The notes below the pieces were generated by a model, which worked only from the letters and a program-made list of their open reading frames with translations, was not told the origin of the DNA and searched no databases. Position numbers and translations under genes: made by a program. From positions 496,001 to 560,000 of the forward strand of contig JAUTXW010000107.1 in NCBI GenBank assembly GCA_030620095.1: a stretch of 64,000 nucleotides of DNA, given 5' to 3'. This stretch comes from Kuschelorhynchus macadamiae (lineage: Eukaryota; Arthropoda; Insecta; Coleoptera; Curculionidae). Shown piece by piece: positions 41,954 through 53,743 of the stretch. Position 1 is the first letter of the stretch; the number at the start of each line of letters is the position of its first letter.

Positions 41954-43008
41954 ATGTTTTCTAACGAAGAAAAGTTTGACATGGTGGCGTGTTTCATTTC
42001 ATCCAACAGAAATTGTTCTGTTGCGGAGCGTTTGTATTTGCAAAAATATCCCGAAAGAAGACAGCCAAATCAAAGGACCTTTAGCAAATTAGTGGCAAAC
42101 CTTAAAGCATATGGTTCTTTCAAAAAACCTGTAGTTTCGCGACAAAAGAAGAGCAATGAAGAAACAGTACATAATGTTTTGTTAGCGGTCACTGAAAATC
42201 CCTGTACATCAGTCCGATTGGTCGACGAAATGTTGGTATACCAAAATCAACGACGCATTGTATTTTACAAAAACAAAAGTTCCATCCGTATAAGTACAGA
42301 ATTTGTCATGGACTTCGACCAGGCGATTTAGAGCGACGTCGCTCATTCTGTGAATGGTACACAAGAAAATGCCAGGAGAATATGTATTTTCCATATTACA
42401 TAATATGGTCTGATGAAAGTATGGTTACGAATAACGGTATTTTCAATAGACGAAATGTTCATTATTGGTCTGAAACCAATCCACGTTTAAACAAAACGTC
42501 GAGGCACCAACACCGCTTTGGTTTTAATATGTGGGCTGGTATTATTGGCACAAGGATTGTAGGACCATTTATTTACAACCACAACCTGACATCAGAGCGT
42601 TACCTACATTTGCTGCAAAATGATTTAGAGGATGCTCTCGATAATATGCCTCTGGCGACAGTTCGCAACTGTTGGATGCAGCAAGATGGTGCACCTGCAC
42701 ATAATTCCAGAGCCGTTCGAGCATATCTATCCATGAGATTTCCAGAGAAGGTGATTAGCACGCATTCGGAAACACCCTGGCCAGCGCGTTCACCCGATAT
42801 AACCCCGCTTGATTTTTTCGTATGGGGGTTCGTTAAGAATCATGTTTATCAGCGAAATTTTGCTACAGAACAAGAACTGAGGGGGTTAGTTTTGGAAGCC
42901 TTTGCTAATATTACTCCACAAATTTTGGCTAGGGTGTTAGAATCAACGGTTAGAAGGGGCTATCTATGCTTAGAAAACGACGGAAATCTTTTTGAACATT
43001 TAATGTAA
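41954..43008 (+). pseudogene. DD41D transposase, one frameshift from intact
   Basis: MFSNEEKFDMVACFISSN opens a DUF4817-type N-terminal domain. Then a second helix-turn-helix and the catalytic blocks IIWSDESMVTNNGIFNRRN, MQQDGAPAHNSRA and RSPDITPLDFFVWG, with 41 residues between the last two Asp. It ends NDGNLFEHLM, stop 43006-43008. The only lesion I find is two extra bases (TA in GGTATACCAAAA) near 42237 that shift the frame. The protein would cut at the element ends and insert at TA. Close relatives are the rosa-type DD41D elements. Confidence 0.9.
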
Positions 43009-44446
43009 ATTTAGTTGTTTTGTTCGTATTCCCTTGTTGTTGCTTTTTAATTTTTAGATCTTCTGCTAAATTAATTGTATTTGATCTTTGTTTATTCTAT
43101 TAAATTAGTGCATCAATTCAACCATTAGATTATTATTAAACACCTAAATGACATAAAGTGTCATATGTTATGGCTAATTGTTTATTCTTTGAAATTAAAC
43201 TAAACTGAACTTAACTAAACTATGTACAGGTCCGTAATAGGAATTTTCTTGTGTAAGGCAAGAAAAAAAGACTAAAACGCATTTAAACCATAAAGTGTTA
43301 TACATCGTTGAATTCGAAATAGAAAGGGCTTTCAGAATCTGATATCAGAATATCAGGGCCGTATTTAAAAAAATTAAGTTGATGATGGTCCCACAAAAAC
43401 GAAACGTCAGATTAAGAAACTAATAACGTCGTCCTAAAGAGCATTAAAAGTTGCTGTGGAGAAGTGTTATTGGTTTCGCTCTAGGGCAAATAATAACGCC
43501 AGAAAAAAATAGTTCGTAAAATCAAAAAATCCAATTTTTTCAAAATATCTCAAAATCCGAAAAATGTTTCAGGAATTTGAAAACGCCATTTTCTTAGACC
43601 CTTGATTACGCAACTTTTCTCCCATTTAACCAAAGTTGTATCTCTTACCGTTTCCAAAATCCCCATAGTGGCCCTCCTTATCTCGGACACAGAGTATATA
43701 TATATACTGGGTGGTGCAACCAAGATAGGGTGGACGATTGTGGGCAAACGCAGAGGAATTTGAAAAAAAAAATAGGGATATGATTGATAGTCAAGAACGC
43801 TGTGTTTTAAAATTATACCCATTATACAGGGTGGTCTGAAAAGTTTGTGGTGAACCAAACTTGTGTTTTTTTAAATGGGATACCCGATATATTATTATTT
43901 TAGTTGATTCTCCTATTCGTTGCGATCATTTTGATATAAGGTTAGTTGGGTCTAAAATTTATACCAAGGGAATGGGACGAGGTTAAAGTGGAAAAAAGGG
44001 TTATACTCCGGCCATTTTTTGAAAACAATTGAAGCAGGTATGGAAAAACCAAATATTCTATAAAATTTATTGTATCTAGGACTACAATAATCGCTTGTAA
44101 TTCGTTCAAAATTATTCACTTTTATACAGGGTGGTCAAGTTTTGCAAATTTGCCTTAGATTGAATTTTTTTAAATGGAACACCCTGTATATTTTACTTTC
44201 ATGTTAAAGATAACATTACTAGCTTTCAGAAAATACTATATTTGATACCTTTCTGTTTTTCAGTAAATTAGCTGTGAAATCAAAATTTCTTCATTTTAAC
44301 ACGAATTACTCTGAATTCACGTTGTTAAAATTGACAATTTAATATTAGGAGGCCATGATATCATCATAAATTGAACAAAAGATTGACAGTCCTGTCAAAA
44401 GAGCAAAGTGTCAGAATATTGTCATCAGTAAATAAATAAATATTGT

Positions 44447-44610
44447 TCTTTGATGATGCGATGCCGAAATAAAAACAAGATAGAAGCTTTTGCAAGTTTA
44501 TCATAGAGATTTCAAGAAACAGGAAATGTTGCTTTCAAAAAAAACGTAAAGTAATTAATAAACCAGTTACCAATGAAGATAATGCTTTGACAGTATTAAT
44601 AACAGATCTT
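44447..44610 (+). repeat. Inverted copy of the DD41D N-terminal coding segment
   Basis: The plus strand here (GATGCCGAAATAAAAACAAG to GATAATGCTTTGACAGTATT) repeats the gene's own coding strand near codons 32-85. It lies 57-220 nt downstream of the stop. Confidence 0.88.
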
Positions 44611-44666
44611 TTTTTACAAAAAAAAATAAATTTAATATAAATCAACAAAAACAATGTAATTAAAAC

Positions 44667-45734
44667 TTATAAAAGATGTTCAACTAAATCACCGTTTTGC
44701 TGAAGGCACATTTCGAGTCTATCCATAAATGAAAGTTTCACTTTTCTCAAAGTCAGGTCTGAAATGTTGCGAAAACTGCTTATTATTCTCAACTTCATAT
44801 CTTCCACTGTGGTTGGAACCTCTTTATAAACTTCTTCTTTAACATGTCCCCATAAAAAGAAATCTAGTGGCGTTAAATCGGGTGACCTCGCAGGCCACTT
44901 AACTGGTCCACCTCGCCCAATCCAATGCTCTCCTTTCCAATTATTGAGTAAATGTCTTACATGCCTATGGTAATGCGGGGGTGCTCCATCATGTTGGAAC
45001 CATAAGGAATTTCTTAACATTAAAGGTAAGTCTTCGAGCAATACGGGCAACTCATTTCTCAAAAAATTTAAATAGACTTCTCCCGTTAAATGCTCTTCAA
45101 AGAAATATGGTCCTATAACATGAGAGCCAATTATACCTCCCCAAACATTAATTGACCATTTATTTTGATGGTCCACCTGACGAATCCAATGTGGATTTTC
45201 GGTTGAATAATAGTGCATATTATGTTTGTTAACCAAGCCGTTGCTTTTAAAAGTTGCTTCATCTGAAAACAGCACCCTATCTACAAAACCTGGATTATCC
45301 CAAATTGTATTTAAAAACCAAATTGAAAACTCTTGTCGTTGGACGTAATCGCGATCATACAGTTCTTGGTGTAATTCAATGTGGTAGGCATGATATTTAT
45401 GTTGTTTCAGAATCCGTTTAATACTAGTGCGTTCAATATCAGTAGCTCTCTCAATTTCCCTGGTACTTGTGCGTGGATTTTCTTGCACTGTTAATAACAC
45501 TGTCAAAGCATTATCTTCATTGGTAACTGGTTTATTAATTACTTTACGTTTCTTAAAAGCAACATTGCTTGTTTCTTGAAACCTCTCTAATAAACTTGCA
45601 AAAGCTTCAGGTCTTGGTTTTTTTTCGGCATCGGGTTATCGTACCGCATAAACCCTGCTTGCTAGTAAAGGGTTTTTTTGACACTCGCCCAACATAAAAG
45701 TCATGTTTATCAACTCTGGAGTACTCAAACTCAT
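44667..45734 (-). pseudogene. DD41D transposase with one nonsense codon
   Basis: ATG at 45734 (MSLSTPELINMTFMLGEC), in-frame TAA near 45642 after RVYAVR, then an open frame to LVEHLL, stop 44667-44669. Motifs are HTH block STREIERATDIERTSIKRIL, VLFSDEATFKSNG, WFQHDGAPPHY and RSPDLTPLDFFLWGH. I count 41 residues between the last two catalytic Asp. Reading 356 codons with a single stop, it is close to functional. The first 30-90 codons are duplicated in reverse beyond the stop. Confidence 0.9.
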
Positions 45735-46443
45735 TGTTACTTAACAATTTCTCGGCTTATCGTCAAAAAACAATGGTAATTGATGCCAATTCTCTGACAC
45801 TTTGCGGTTTTGACAAGAATGTCAATCTTTCTTTTCATTTATGATTATATCATGGCCTCCTTAGTATAGGTAGTCAATTTAAGCAACGTAAATAATATCG
45901 TTTCTGTTAGAATGAGTAAATTTTGGTTTCACGGTTAATTTACTAAAAAACTGTTGGTTAGAAAGATATCAAATAGGATATTTTCTGAAAGCTGGCGATG
46001 TTATCTTTAATATGACGGTAAAATATATGGGGTGTTGCATTTAAAAAAATTCAATCCAAGGTAAATTTGCAGAACTTGACCACCCTGTATAACAGTGAAT
46101 AATTTTGAACGACTTACAAGCGATTATTGTAATCCTAGATACAATACATTTTATAGAATATTTGGTTTTTCCATACCTGCTTCAATTGTTTTCAAAAAAT
46201 GGCCGGAGTATAACCCTTTTTTCCACTTTAACCTCGTCCCATTCCCTTGGTATAAATTTTAGACCCAACAAACCTCATATCAAAATGATCGTAACGAATA
46301 GGAGAATCAACTAAAATAATAATATACCGGGTGTCCCATTTAAAAAAACACAAGTTTGGTTCACCACGAACTTTTCAGACCACCCTGTATAATGGGTATA
46401 ATTTTAAAGACTATCAATCATATCCCAAAAATGCAAAAAAATG

Positions 46444-46446
<3 letters not shown>

Positions 46447-46483
<37 letters not shown>
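46447..46483. repeat. (TA)n microsatellite
   Basis: A pure TA tract next to the outer end of the previous mariner arm. Confidence 0.9.
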
Positions 46484-46486
<3 letters not shown>

Positions 46487-46779
46487 GTATATATATAAAA
46501 AATTACTTAAAATCCAAGAGCCAGTGGCAGCTTCAAATTGCTATAAGGAATTAATCTTGTAGCATATATATTGCCTGTATTTTTCCTTAGCCCCGATTTT
46601 TATATATAAAATTTTGTCTTATAATTAATAAAAAAATTTACTTATTTTAAACACGGTTTAAAAGTGGAATAAGTATTCTATAATTATTTATTTATTGCCT
46701 ACAAAATTACAATTGTACTAAAAAAGTAAGCAAAAAAATGGTGTCAAATCTAATAAAAAAATTAAATTAAAATCCAAGA

Positions 46780-46998
46780 GCCAGTGGCAAAAGCTCTGAG
46801 AATCGGTATAAGGAATGTACAGAAACTTGTGCATGAAAAAAAACATAATTTACTCCGAAGAAGATTAAGAAATGTACACGAAAAAATCCAAGGGCAAAAG
46901 ACTTAAGTTACAATGCAAAAATGGATATTCATAACGCAATTTATGATTTATACACGTCAAAGATTAATATAATCCTTCAGAAACTTTTTAATATTATA
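46780..46998 (+). repeat. Inverted copy of the second DD82E N-terminal segment
   Basis: The plus strand reads VAKALRIGIRNVQKLVHEKK, then YDLYTSK-like text, matching the minus-strand gene at 47985-48200. It ends about 25 nt before the gene's stop. An extra partial copy of the edge (AATCCAAGAGCCAGTGGCA) lies at 46511. Confidence 0.85.
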
Positions 46999-47021
46999 GA
47001 CTAAAAAATATCATCATCACT

Positions 47022-48258
47022 TCAAAAGTCTTCAACTTCCGAGTCGTCCTCAAATGGCGCAATGATTATTGGTGCTATTTCGACATCTAGAACTCGTTCT
47101 CGATTCCACCAATCCCATATTAATTCTCCGTATGTTCCACAGATTTCTTCCAGTACTCAGGCGTAATATAGTTTAATGAATCTTGCCAAACAATTTGCAC
47201 TTCATCTGATGTAAGACCATCATTCACGTGTTTTTCGTAATATGATTTTGCCCCAGCCCATATTAATTCTATTGCGTTAAACTGGCGGCAGTCGTAAAAC
47301 CTCATGTCCATTTTCCCGTAATATTTCATCTACGGCATATATTGTTGGTTTTTTAATAGATTTTGCCATTAAAAGAAGTTCTAGTTTCAGCATATCGGGT
47401 AAAGGATTTTGTTTTTGTTTAATTAGCCAGTCATAAATATCACTTTTCTTCTAGGATGAAGTAGGTTGTTTATTTAGGATTCTTGAATGATAAGATGCAT
47501 TGACCGGAATGATTAAAGATGGAGCATCTAAATTTGGAATCAGTTGTTCTTTTAACCACTTTTCAAACAGTTCACGGTTCATATTATCATGGTAGTCCAT
47601 AATTTTCGATGTTGAAGAAAACAGTAAACTTGCACCTGTTAGAAATCCTGTTGAAAAACCTGCATGCAAAATGATGAACCGTTTTCCCGGCCCACATCCC
47701 TTTTTTTTCTTTATACTTTTTACAGACTCGTCCTGCCAAGATTTCGAACCACTTCCATTAGAAAATATCCAAGTCTCGTCTAAAAATACCACTTTTCTAA
47801 ATTTTGAATTAACATTTTCCGTGTATTTCCTTAAAAACTGGATACGCTGACTTGCTATATGTGGCAACTCGCATACAGTCCTTTTTATATCGAAAACCCA
47901 ACATTTTTATTAATTTTGACAACGATTTTAGTCGAATTTCCAATATGTCTCGATTTTTTAAAGCTTCTTTTAAAACTTGAAGTGTTACATTAGTTTTTGA
48001 TGTGTATAAATCGTAAATTGCATTACGAACATCCAGTTTTACATTGTCACTTAAGTCTTCTGTCTTTGGCTTTTTTCGTGTACATTTCTTAATCTTTTTC
48101 GGTAGTAAATTATGCTTTTTTTCATGCACAATTTTCTGCACAGTCCTTATACCGATTCCCAGAGCTTTTGCTACTGCCTCCTGGATATTGACCAGTGAAT
48201 TTTCATTTTCGTAATATTTTATTAGATTTAATACAATTTTTTTCGCTTGTGGATGCAA
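47022..48258 (-). pseudogene. Second DD82E (Sailor-like) transposase, broken
   Basis: Starts MHPQAKKIVLNLIKYYENEN, with helix-turn-helix EAVAKALGIGIRTVQKIV. After a shift near 47870 it reads KVVFLDETWIFSNGSGSKSW with the first Asp. The second catalytic site reads LIIPVNASYHS, with Val in place of Asp. A shift and loss near 47450-47330 precede QFNAIELIWAGAKSYYEKHV with the Glu. The tail is APFEDDSEVEDF, stop 47022-47024. It is clearly diverged from the intact gene at 26.8 kb, so a separate lineage. Termini were not identified. Confidence 0.85.
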
Positions 48259-48518
48259 AAAACCCGTTTACACGTAATAAAAGAAAAACAAACTTAAAAA
48301 GTTTGTCGTTGATAAATCGTATGACTCGCACGATAACACTGCTTTTGACTATACCTAGTACTTAGGCCTTCGGCCTTCATAGTCTGTCTGCTCATAGATG
48401 AAAAACTACCTAAAATAACTACCGGTTTTTATAGCTTATTTGGATATGTATATAAGTTTTCTGTCAATACAATATAAAAATAAAATATATCCTTTTTGTA
48501 ATATTTTTTTATATTTTC

Positions 48519-48575
48519 CAGTGGCGTATATGGTAGGTAGTTAAATAAAAGTGACACCCCTTATATACGCCACTA
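48519..48575. mobile_element. 57-bp mini-hAT
   Basis: CAGTGGCGTATATGG pairs with CTTATATACGCCACTA. The flanks ATATTTTC (48511-48518) and ATATTTTT (48576-48583) agree at 7 of 8 bases. One of the smallest elements one could expect. No coding capacity. Confidence 0.55.
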
Positions 48576-48583
48576 ATATTTTT

Positions 48584-48955
48584 GATTCCTCCCAACATTT
48601 GTCAGTACAAAATCCCTATTTACAGACGCCCAAGTTCTTTGTGAGATATTATATAACATATATTAATTCGAATTAATTTAATCTTTTATTAAGTCCGAAG
48701 TGACAGTTTTTCTACATTCCTAAGTTTATAGCTTTTAACGGGTTATTCTTTTTTATGATTATTCTGAAGACAACTTAATTATAAATATTATAATGTAGCA
48801 GGATTACAGCTCTTTTAAAACTGTTAATTGCTAAAAATATGAAATAATCATTTGGTCTTCAAATTTTATCAGTAAATTAAATAAATAGCTTATAAAATTA
48901 TATATAGATACTGTCTTTTTTTTTGTGATCATTCTGAACAGGATAATTAATTATA
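48584..48955. other. Spacer without gene
   Basis: AT-rich, no motif or repeat recognised. Confidence 0.5.
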
Positions 48956-50943
48956 CAGTGTGTATCAGCCAAATGGAATAAATTCGATAATAAATAAATG
49001 GGGGCGTGTTCGGAAAAACGCTTGGACCCGTCGATTGGTATTTTTAGTTGCTCATTTTCTCCAATAAAAACTTGTTATACAGGGTGTGTCCTGTAACGGT
49101 GGTCAATGCCAACTTTCTTATTTCAAATGCAACACCCCGGATATTATTTAATTTTTGGATTCTTTAGGAGATTCTAAACATATTTTATGTTCAATGTCCT
49201 ATACCTATCTTCAACTATTTCGGCAATATTAAGTGTTTTCAAATTTATTGCAAAAATTAAGATTAAAAAAATAAAATTATTTATTTCTTCATAATGTATA
49301 AACAAAAGTAAAAAGTTAATTTAGGAACTGTTGAATATGCTCGCCGCGAACGTCTTGGTAAATTCCTAATCTTAAATAGAAATTTCTTCTAACGTTATTT
49401 AGCATCTCAGGCGTGACCGATCTAATCGCAAGCGTTATTCGTCTTCTTAAGTCAGCTAAGTCGAGGGGTTTAGTTTTGTATACATTTTTAATATGTCCCC
49501 ATAAGAAAAAGTCTAATGGCGTCAGATCAGGGGATCGCGCTGGTCATTGTATCGATCCTCCTCTCCCTATCCACCGATTTGGAAATATTCCGTTGAGGTA
49601 CTGCCGGACATTAAACCATATCATATTCGCTGGAACTTGTGGGTTTGCTGGATCCGGATACAAATTTTTCAAAGTTGGCACGACATTATTTTGGAGCAGT
49701 GCTAAATAATTATCGCCATTCAAATTGCCGTCAATGAAAAAGTGGCCTATGATATGATCCCTAACAATTCCTGCCCAAACATTAACCTTTTCAGGATATT
49801 GAGTATGTTCTTCGCTGATCCAGTGAGGATTTTCCCTAGTGAAGTGTAAAGGTGCACTCATCCGAAAACAAAACATGTTCTAATTGAATAACATTGTTAT
49901 CTAACATAGCCATAATTTGTTCACAAAAATAAGTTCTCCTGTCATAATCGTCTTCCATGAGCTCCTGAGTTGGTATCACTTTATAGGGATGCATTTTATT
50001 TTCTTTTAATGTTCGAATAATCGACGAATGGCTAATGTCGAACATTGCGGCGGCTTGTCGACTAGAAATATGTGGGTTTTCCTCAAACTCAAGCATAATA
50101 TCCAATTTAGTATCATCATTTATATATAGCTGCTTTTTTTATCTGCCTCACATGTCCAAGCTCGCGAAACTGCTTTTCTATTTTACTAATTGTCCCTTGG
50201 GATATATGCGGCAAATTTGGAAATTTTTCATGAAATAAGCGAGCAACTTCTACTTGTGTTCGTGTGTTATCTCCATAACCAATCATTTGTAGAATTGTTA
50301 TTTTATGCATTTCTGTTAAATGAACCATTTTTCTGATATTAGGTATTATGCAGTTAACGAAATTCAAAAGACTATGACACTGACACTGACAACTACTGTC
50401 TTGCAAAGAGAAAGGCCAGGCATTTTACACAAAAGTAAAAAAAACTTAAAAGTAAACAAAACTGGCTCTTTTTGTTCCATATCAATAAAAAGGAACGCTA
50501 AAATGGTTTTTGCTTACATTCTTAATATGAAGACCTAAATGGTAAATAAGTATTGAGTGTGTTGTAGCGAATTTTTGTAATCAAATAAATAGTTCAGTAA
50601 CCAGAGCCACTTTCATGAATAATAATAAATTCGAAATAAATAAAATAAAAATAAATTTGAAAACACTTAATATTGCCGAAATAGTTGAAGATAGGTATAG
50701 GACATTGAACATAAAATATGTTTAGAATCTCCTAAAGAATCCAAAAATTAAATAATATCCGGGGTGTTGCATTTGAAATAAGAAAGTTGGCATTGACCAC
50801 TGTTACAGGACACACCCTGTATAAAAAGTTTTTATTGAAGAAAATAAGCAACTAAAAATACCAATCGACGGGTCCAAGCGTTTTTCCGAACACGCCCCCA
50901 TTTATTTATTATCGAATTTATTCCATTTGGCTGATACACACTG
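48956..50943 (-). mobile_element. DD41D mariner with about 294-bp inverted arms
   Basis: CAGTGTGTATCAGCCAAATG at 48956 and its complement ending at 50943, TA on both sides (48954-48955, 50944-50945). Arms are 48956-49249 and 50651-50943. Each arm contains a CAGGGTGTGTCC...CAACACCCCGG module about 50 bp long. Holds a defective transposase. Confidence 0.92.
49316..50328 (-). pseudogene. DD41D transposase lacking the second catalytic Asp
   Basis: ATG at 50328 (MVHLTEMHKITILQMIGYGD), a shift in a TA run near 50125, then MLEFEENPHISSRQAAAMFD and VLFSDECTFTL with the first Asp. A deletion near 49850 removes the following turn. At about 49608 the text jumps from ANMIWF to NVRQYLNG, deleting the HDGAP block with the second Asp. 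Trp is replaced by TGA before PARSPDLTPLDFFLWGH. It ends RGEHIQQFLN, stop 49316-49318. Mobilisation would need another element's enzyme. Confidence 0.88.
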
Positions 50944-50945
50944 TA

Positions 50946-53743
50946 TATAATATAAAAGACACTTGGCTGCTCGTTTGGCTTACGCTTTTTAGCGTTATTG
51001 GTGGCTTAGAAAGTAAATTATGATATTAGGTACGTATATATTGTATTATGTTTTTTGTAATTTTTGCTTTTACATTACAATTTATTGTAAAGTATTTCTT
51101 TACATCGACACCGCCATTTTGTTACATGTTGAATTCGCACTAGGTCATCCCTATATCAGATTCAATAGAATAAGATTTTTTCTACGTTCATTTAAAAACA
51201 AATTATTTGGCCGCCATTTTGTTCCGCCATCTTGAATTCGTACCACAACTTTACCAGTTTATATTTATATCACATTTAATGCTTGCATACATTTTGAAAT
51301 GAATTAATGAGTAGTGTTTTCAGACCGATTTTTTAAATATTAATTTTTGTGGTAGCATGAAGCTCTTGTAAAATGTCTCTCAGGACTATATTTTTGTTGC
51401 GTATGATTTATAAATAACGGTGGTCGCGCGGTTTAAGTAAAAATCGTTAAGAGTGAAGTAACCCTTAATGGCTGATTTAAATAATTATTTTTAGGGTAAG
51501 TTAAAGTGCATGTGGAGTGTCTCTCAGGACTATGCTTTCGCTAAGGTTGGTTTATAAATAGCGGTGATCGCACCGTTTTAGTAAATTTTGTTAAGAACAA
51601 ACTTGCCCTTAAGGGCTGTATTAAATAATTATTTTTATAGTAGCGTGTACTATTCGTGAAGCTAATTACACGTGTGAAATTTGGTGAAGTTTTTTTTAAT
51701 AAATTACGCTTTTTATTCTGGTCAGCAAATTATTTATTTCCCATATAAAATAGTTTTGTTTCGGTTGTTTTAAGAAAATGAATACAAGAATATGTTCATT
51801 ACTTTTAATTTTCATTTGGTTAAATTATATAGAATTTAAAACGTCGGAACTTTAAGGAGGACAAATAGCGTCCTCCAAAGTAACTACAGAGGACATACTA
51901 GCCCAAAGGAGCACTAGCCTCCCGGCTGGAGGATGTTTGACAACCCTAGCCAGAATGACATTCTAAATACGTCATGGCGGGGGGTTCATTTAAGAACACC
52001 AGGTATATTTTTTAGGATTAAACAGATCGTTAAGATTTAATTATTGTAAAAATTTGAAACTATTGATATTAGTTTATTTCGAAGAATAGACGTAGAACAA
52101 TAATCAACTTAGGAAACTAAGTAGGCCGCGGCCGTCACTGCCGCCTTTGCATTTTAGCCATTTCCACCAGATCAGTCTTCTGCCGAACGTCACTTGTGGA
52201 GTTACTAAGCAGCAGAGACCACAAATTTGTCGTTCATAGATTCGCGTTTTATCCTTCTTCGTCGCAGGATAATACGGGTCTTAGAGTTCGTCGCGATCTT
52301 GTTTGTAATTTTCCTTATACGGTGAGGTGAATATATGCGTATTTATTTTATATCGGTAAGTTTTGAGTTTCGATGTATGCGTTTCAGTACCTTTTCAAAA
52401 AACTATAGGTTAAAATTAGAATAAATAATTGAGCAATGATTCCAAATCCAAATATAGGGGCCGCTAAATCCAAAGCCTATACAGGTCAAATCTCAAGGGT
52501 TTAATATTTCGAGAACACTTTATTTAAATTATCCCGAGGTTAGCTAACAGAGCCTAGTTGCTAGGTTTGTCCCCCATATCTTACTTCTAACTACTTATTT
52601 ATAAATTATCCATTTAAAAAAAAAACAAAGTTCCACAGTATCACGTGTACAAGTTGCATACAACATACATTATGTTACGTACCTATGCAAATAGTTTATG
52701 CTCAATTATTACCGTGCGTTCCATCAAAACTAAAAAAAAACATGTCCTGAAATACATATAGCCTAATTTACTTTAATTCGTTAATTATACAGATATGTTT
52801 CGTGTTACTTTTGGCCTTGAAAAACAAGGTACCTGTTGCACGTTTGTTACTTATCTTATACTATATCGGCATCGACGTCAAATGCTGCAGACTGAACAGA
52901 CCTGTCCAATGTGAAACAAAGGGACTGACTAAAACCATTCTTCAATGCTATTTGAATGCACCTTTCTAATTCCTATATTGGGCAAAAAAATATTTCAGTG
53001 GGCCCACGCGTTTCTTAAAAATAACTTTACAAATACCTATTTTGAAACAAAATACAAAATTTCTAAATGGTTTTCGTTAACGATCCTCTTGTTGTTATGT
53101 TAGAATGGTGTAATACTTGGAGTTAGGATCCAGTAAAAAATAACAAATCTTTTTTTTATATTGTCGACGTTTCGCAACTTTATTATTACATCTTCAGAAC
53201 ATTAAAATGCCAGAAAAGAAAAACATATTTATGGGTTAAAATACTAGTTTAAACTAAAGAATTAAAACATTTTTAAGAGTTAAATTTAAAAGAGAAAAAC
53301 AAAATATACAGAAATTGTTACAGAAAGGAACCGATAAAAATAAGGTCAGTTTTATCAAAATGCAACCAACCTACAGGAGAGTCTCAACGCAAGTTGTTAA
53401 TACGAAATTAATTTTTATACTTACAATTATTAAATTTGATTTTTGGTGTCAAATAAATTATTAAAACTAGGAGGAACTTAGGTATTAATTATATAGGTTC
53501 ACACAAAAATAAGTATGGAGGATTGGAGGATGTTAAAAATATTAACCCAACTGGTTGGCTTTCTGTAAATATCTACATATATTATAAAGTCATCGACACT
53601 CAGCGACATGAATAGCATCGAAAAAAAAAACAACAGAAAAAATGTCAAGTATCATTTGTATGTTTTTGTTAGTTATACGGTAAATAGTTTAATATGCGAA
53701 ATTGTGAAATTAAAAGTTTTTTAAAACAAATAAGAAGACGTGT
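50946..53743. other. 2.8 kb without recognised gene
   Basis: Contains a two-unit tandem repeat (51345-51650) and a more GC-rich stretch at 52120-52350 that ends at a donor-like CGGTAAGT. A GTCGACGTTTCG...ATCTTCAGA motif typical of Penelope flanks lies at 53163-53200. Open frames here have no family motifs. Confidence 0.5.
51345..51650 (+). repeat. Two-unit tandem repeat of about 150 bp
   Basis: Both units share GTCTCTCAGGACTAT, TTTATAAATA-CGGTG-TCGC and TTAAATAATTATTTTTA in the same order, with moderate divergence. Confidence 0.65.

Larger units (their letters stand above)
41032..43694 (+). mobile_element. DD41D mariner with 469-bp inverted arms
   Basis: Begins CTCTGTGTCCGAGATAAGG at 41032 and ends with its complement at 43694, with TA on both sides. 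Arms 41032-41500 and 43226-43694 are equal in length. The inner ends read GGACCTG then TA and TA then CAGGTCC, so each arm is also TA-bounded on its inside. Contains a nearly intact transposase and a separate hairpin just before its ATG. Confidence 0.92.
43827..46387 (-). mobile_element. DD41D mariner with arms of up to about 840 bp
   Basis: CAGGGTGGTCTGAAAAGTT at 43827 and its complement at 46387 are both next to TA. The inverted similarity continues outwards (43772-43826 against 46388-46437) and inwards past the terminal modules, into the transposase coding sequence (left arm to 44610, right arm to about 45474) with a gap of about 100 nt. Two CAGGGTG...CACCCTG modules occur inside each arm. 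The true outer limit may therefore be wider than the TA pair given. Confidence 0.8.

Noticed and set aside
50946..51235. 71-codon plus-strand frame near 51020
   Set aside because: Phe- and Ile-rich translation without motif, in an AT-rich spacer. Treated as chance.
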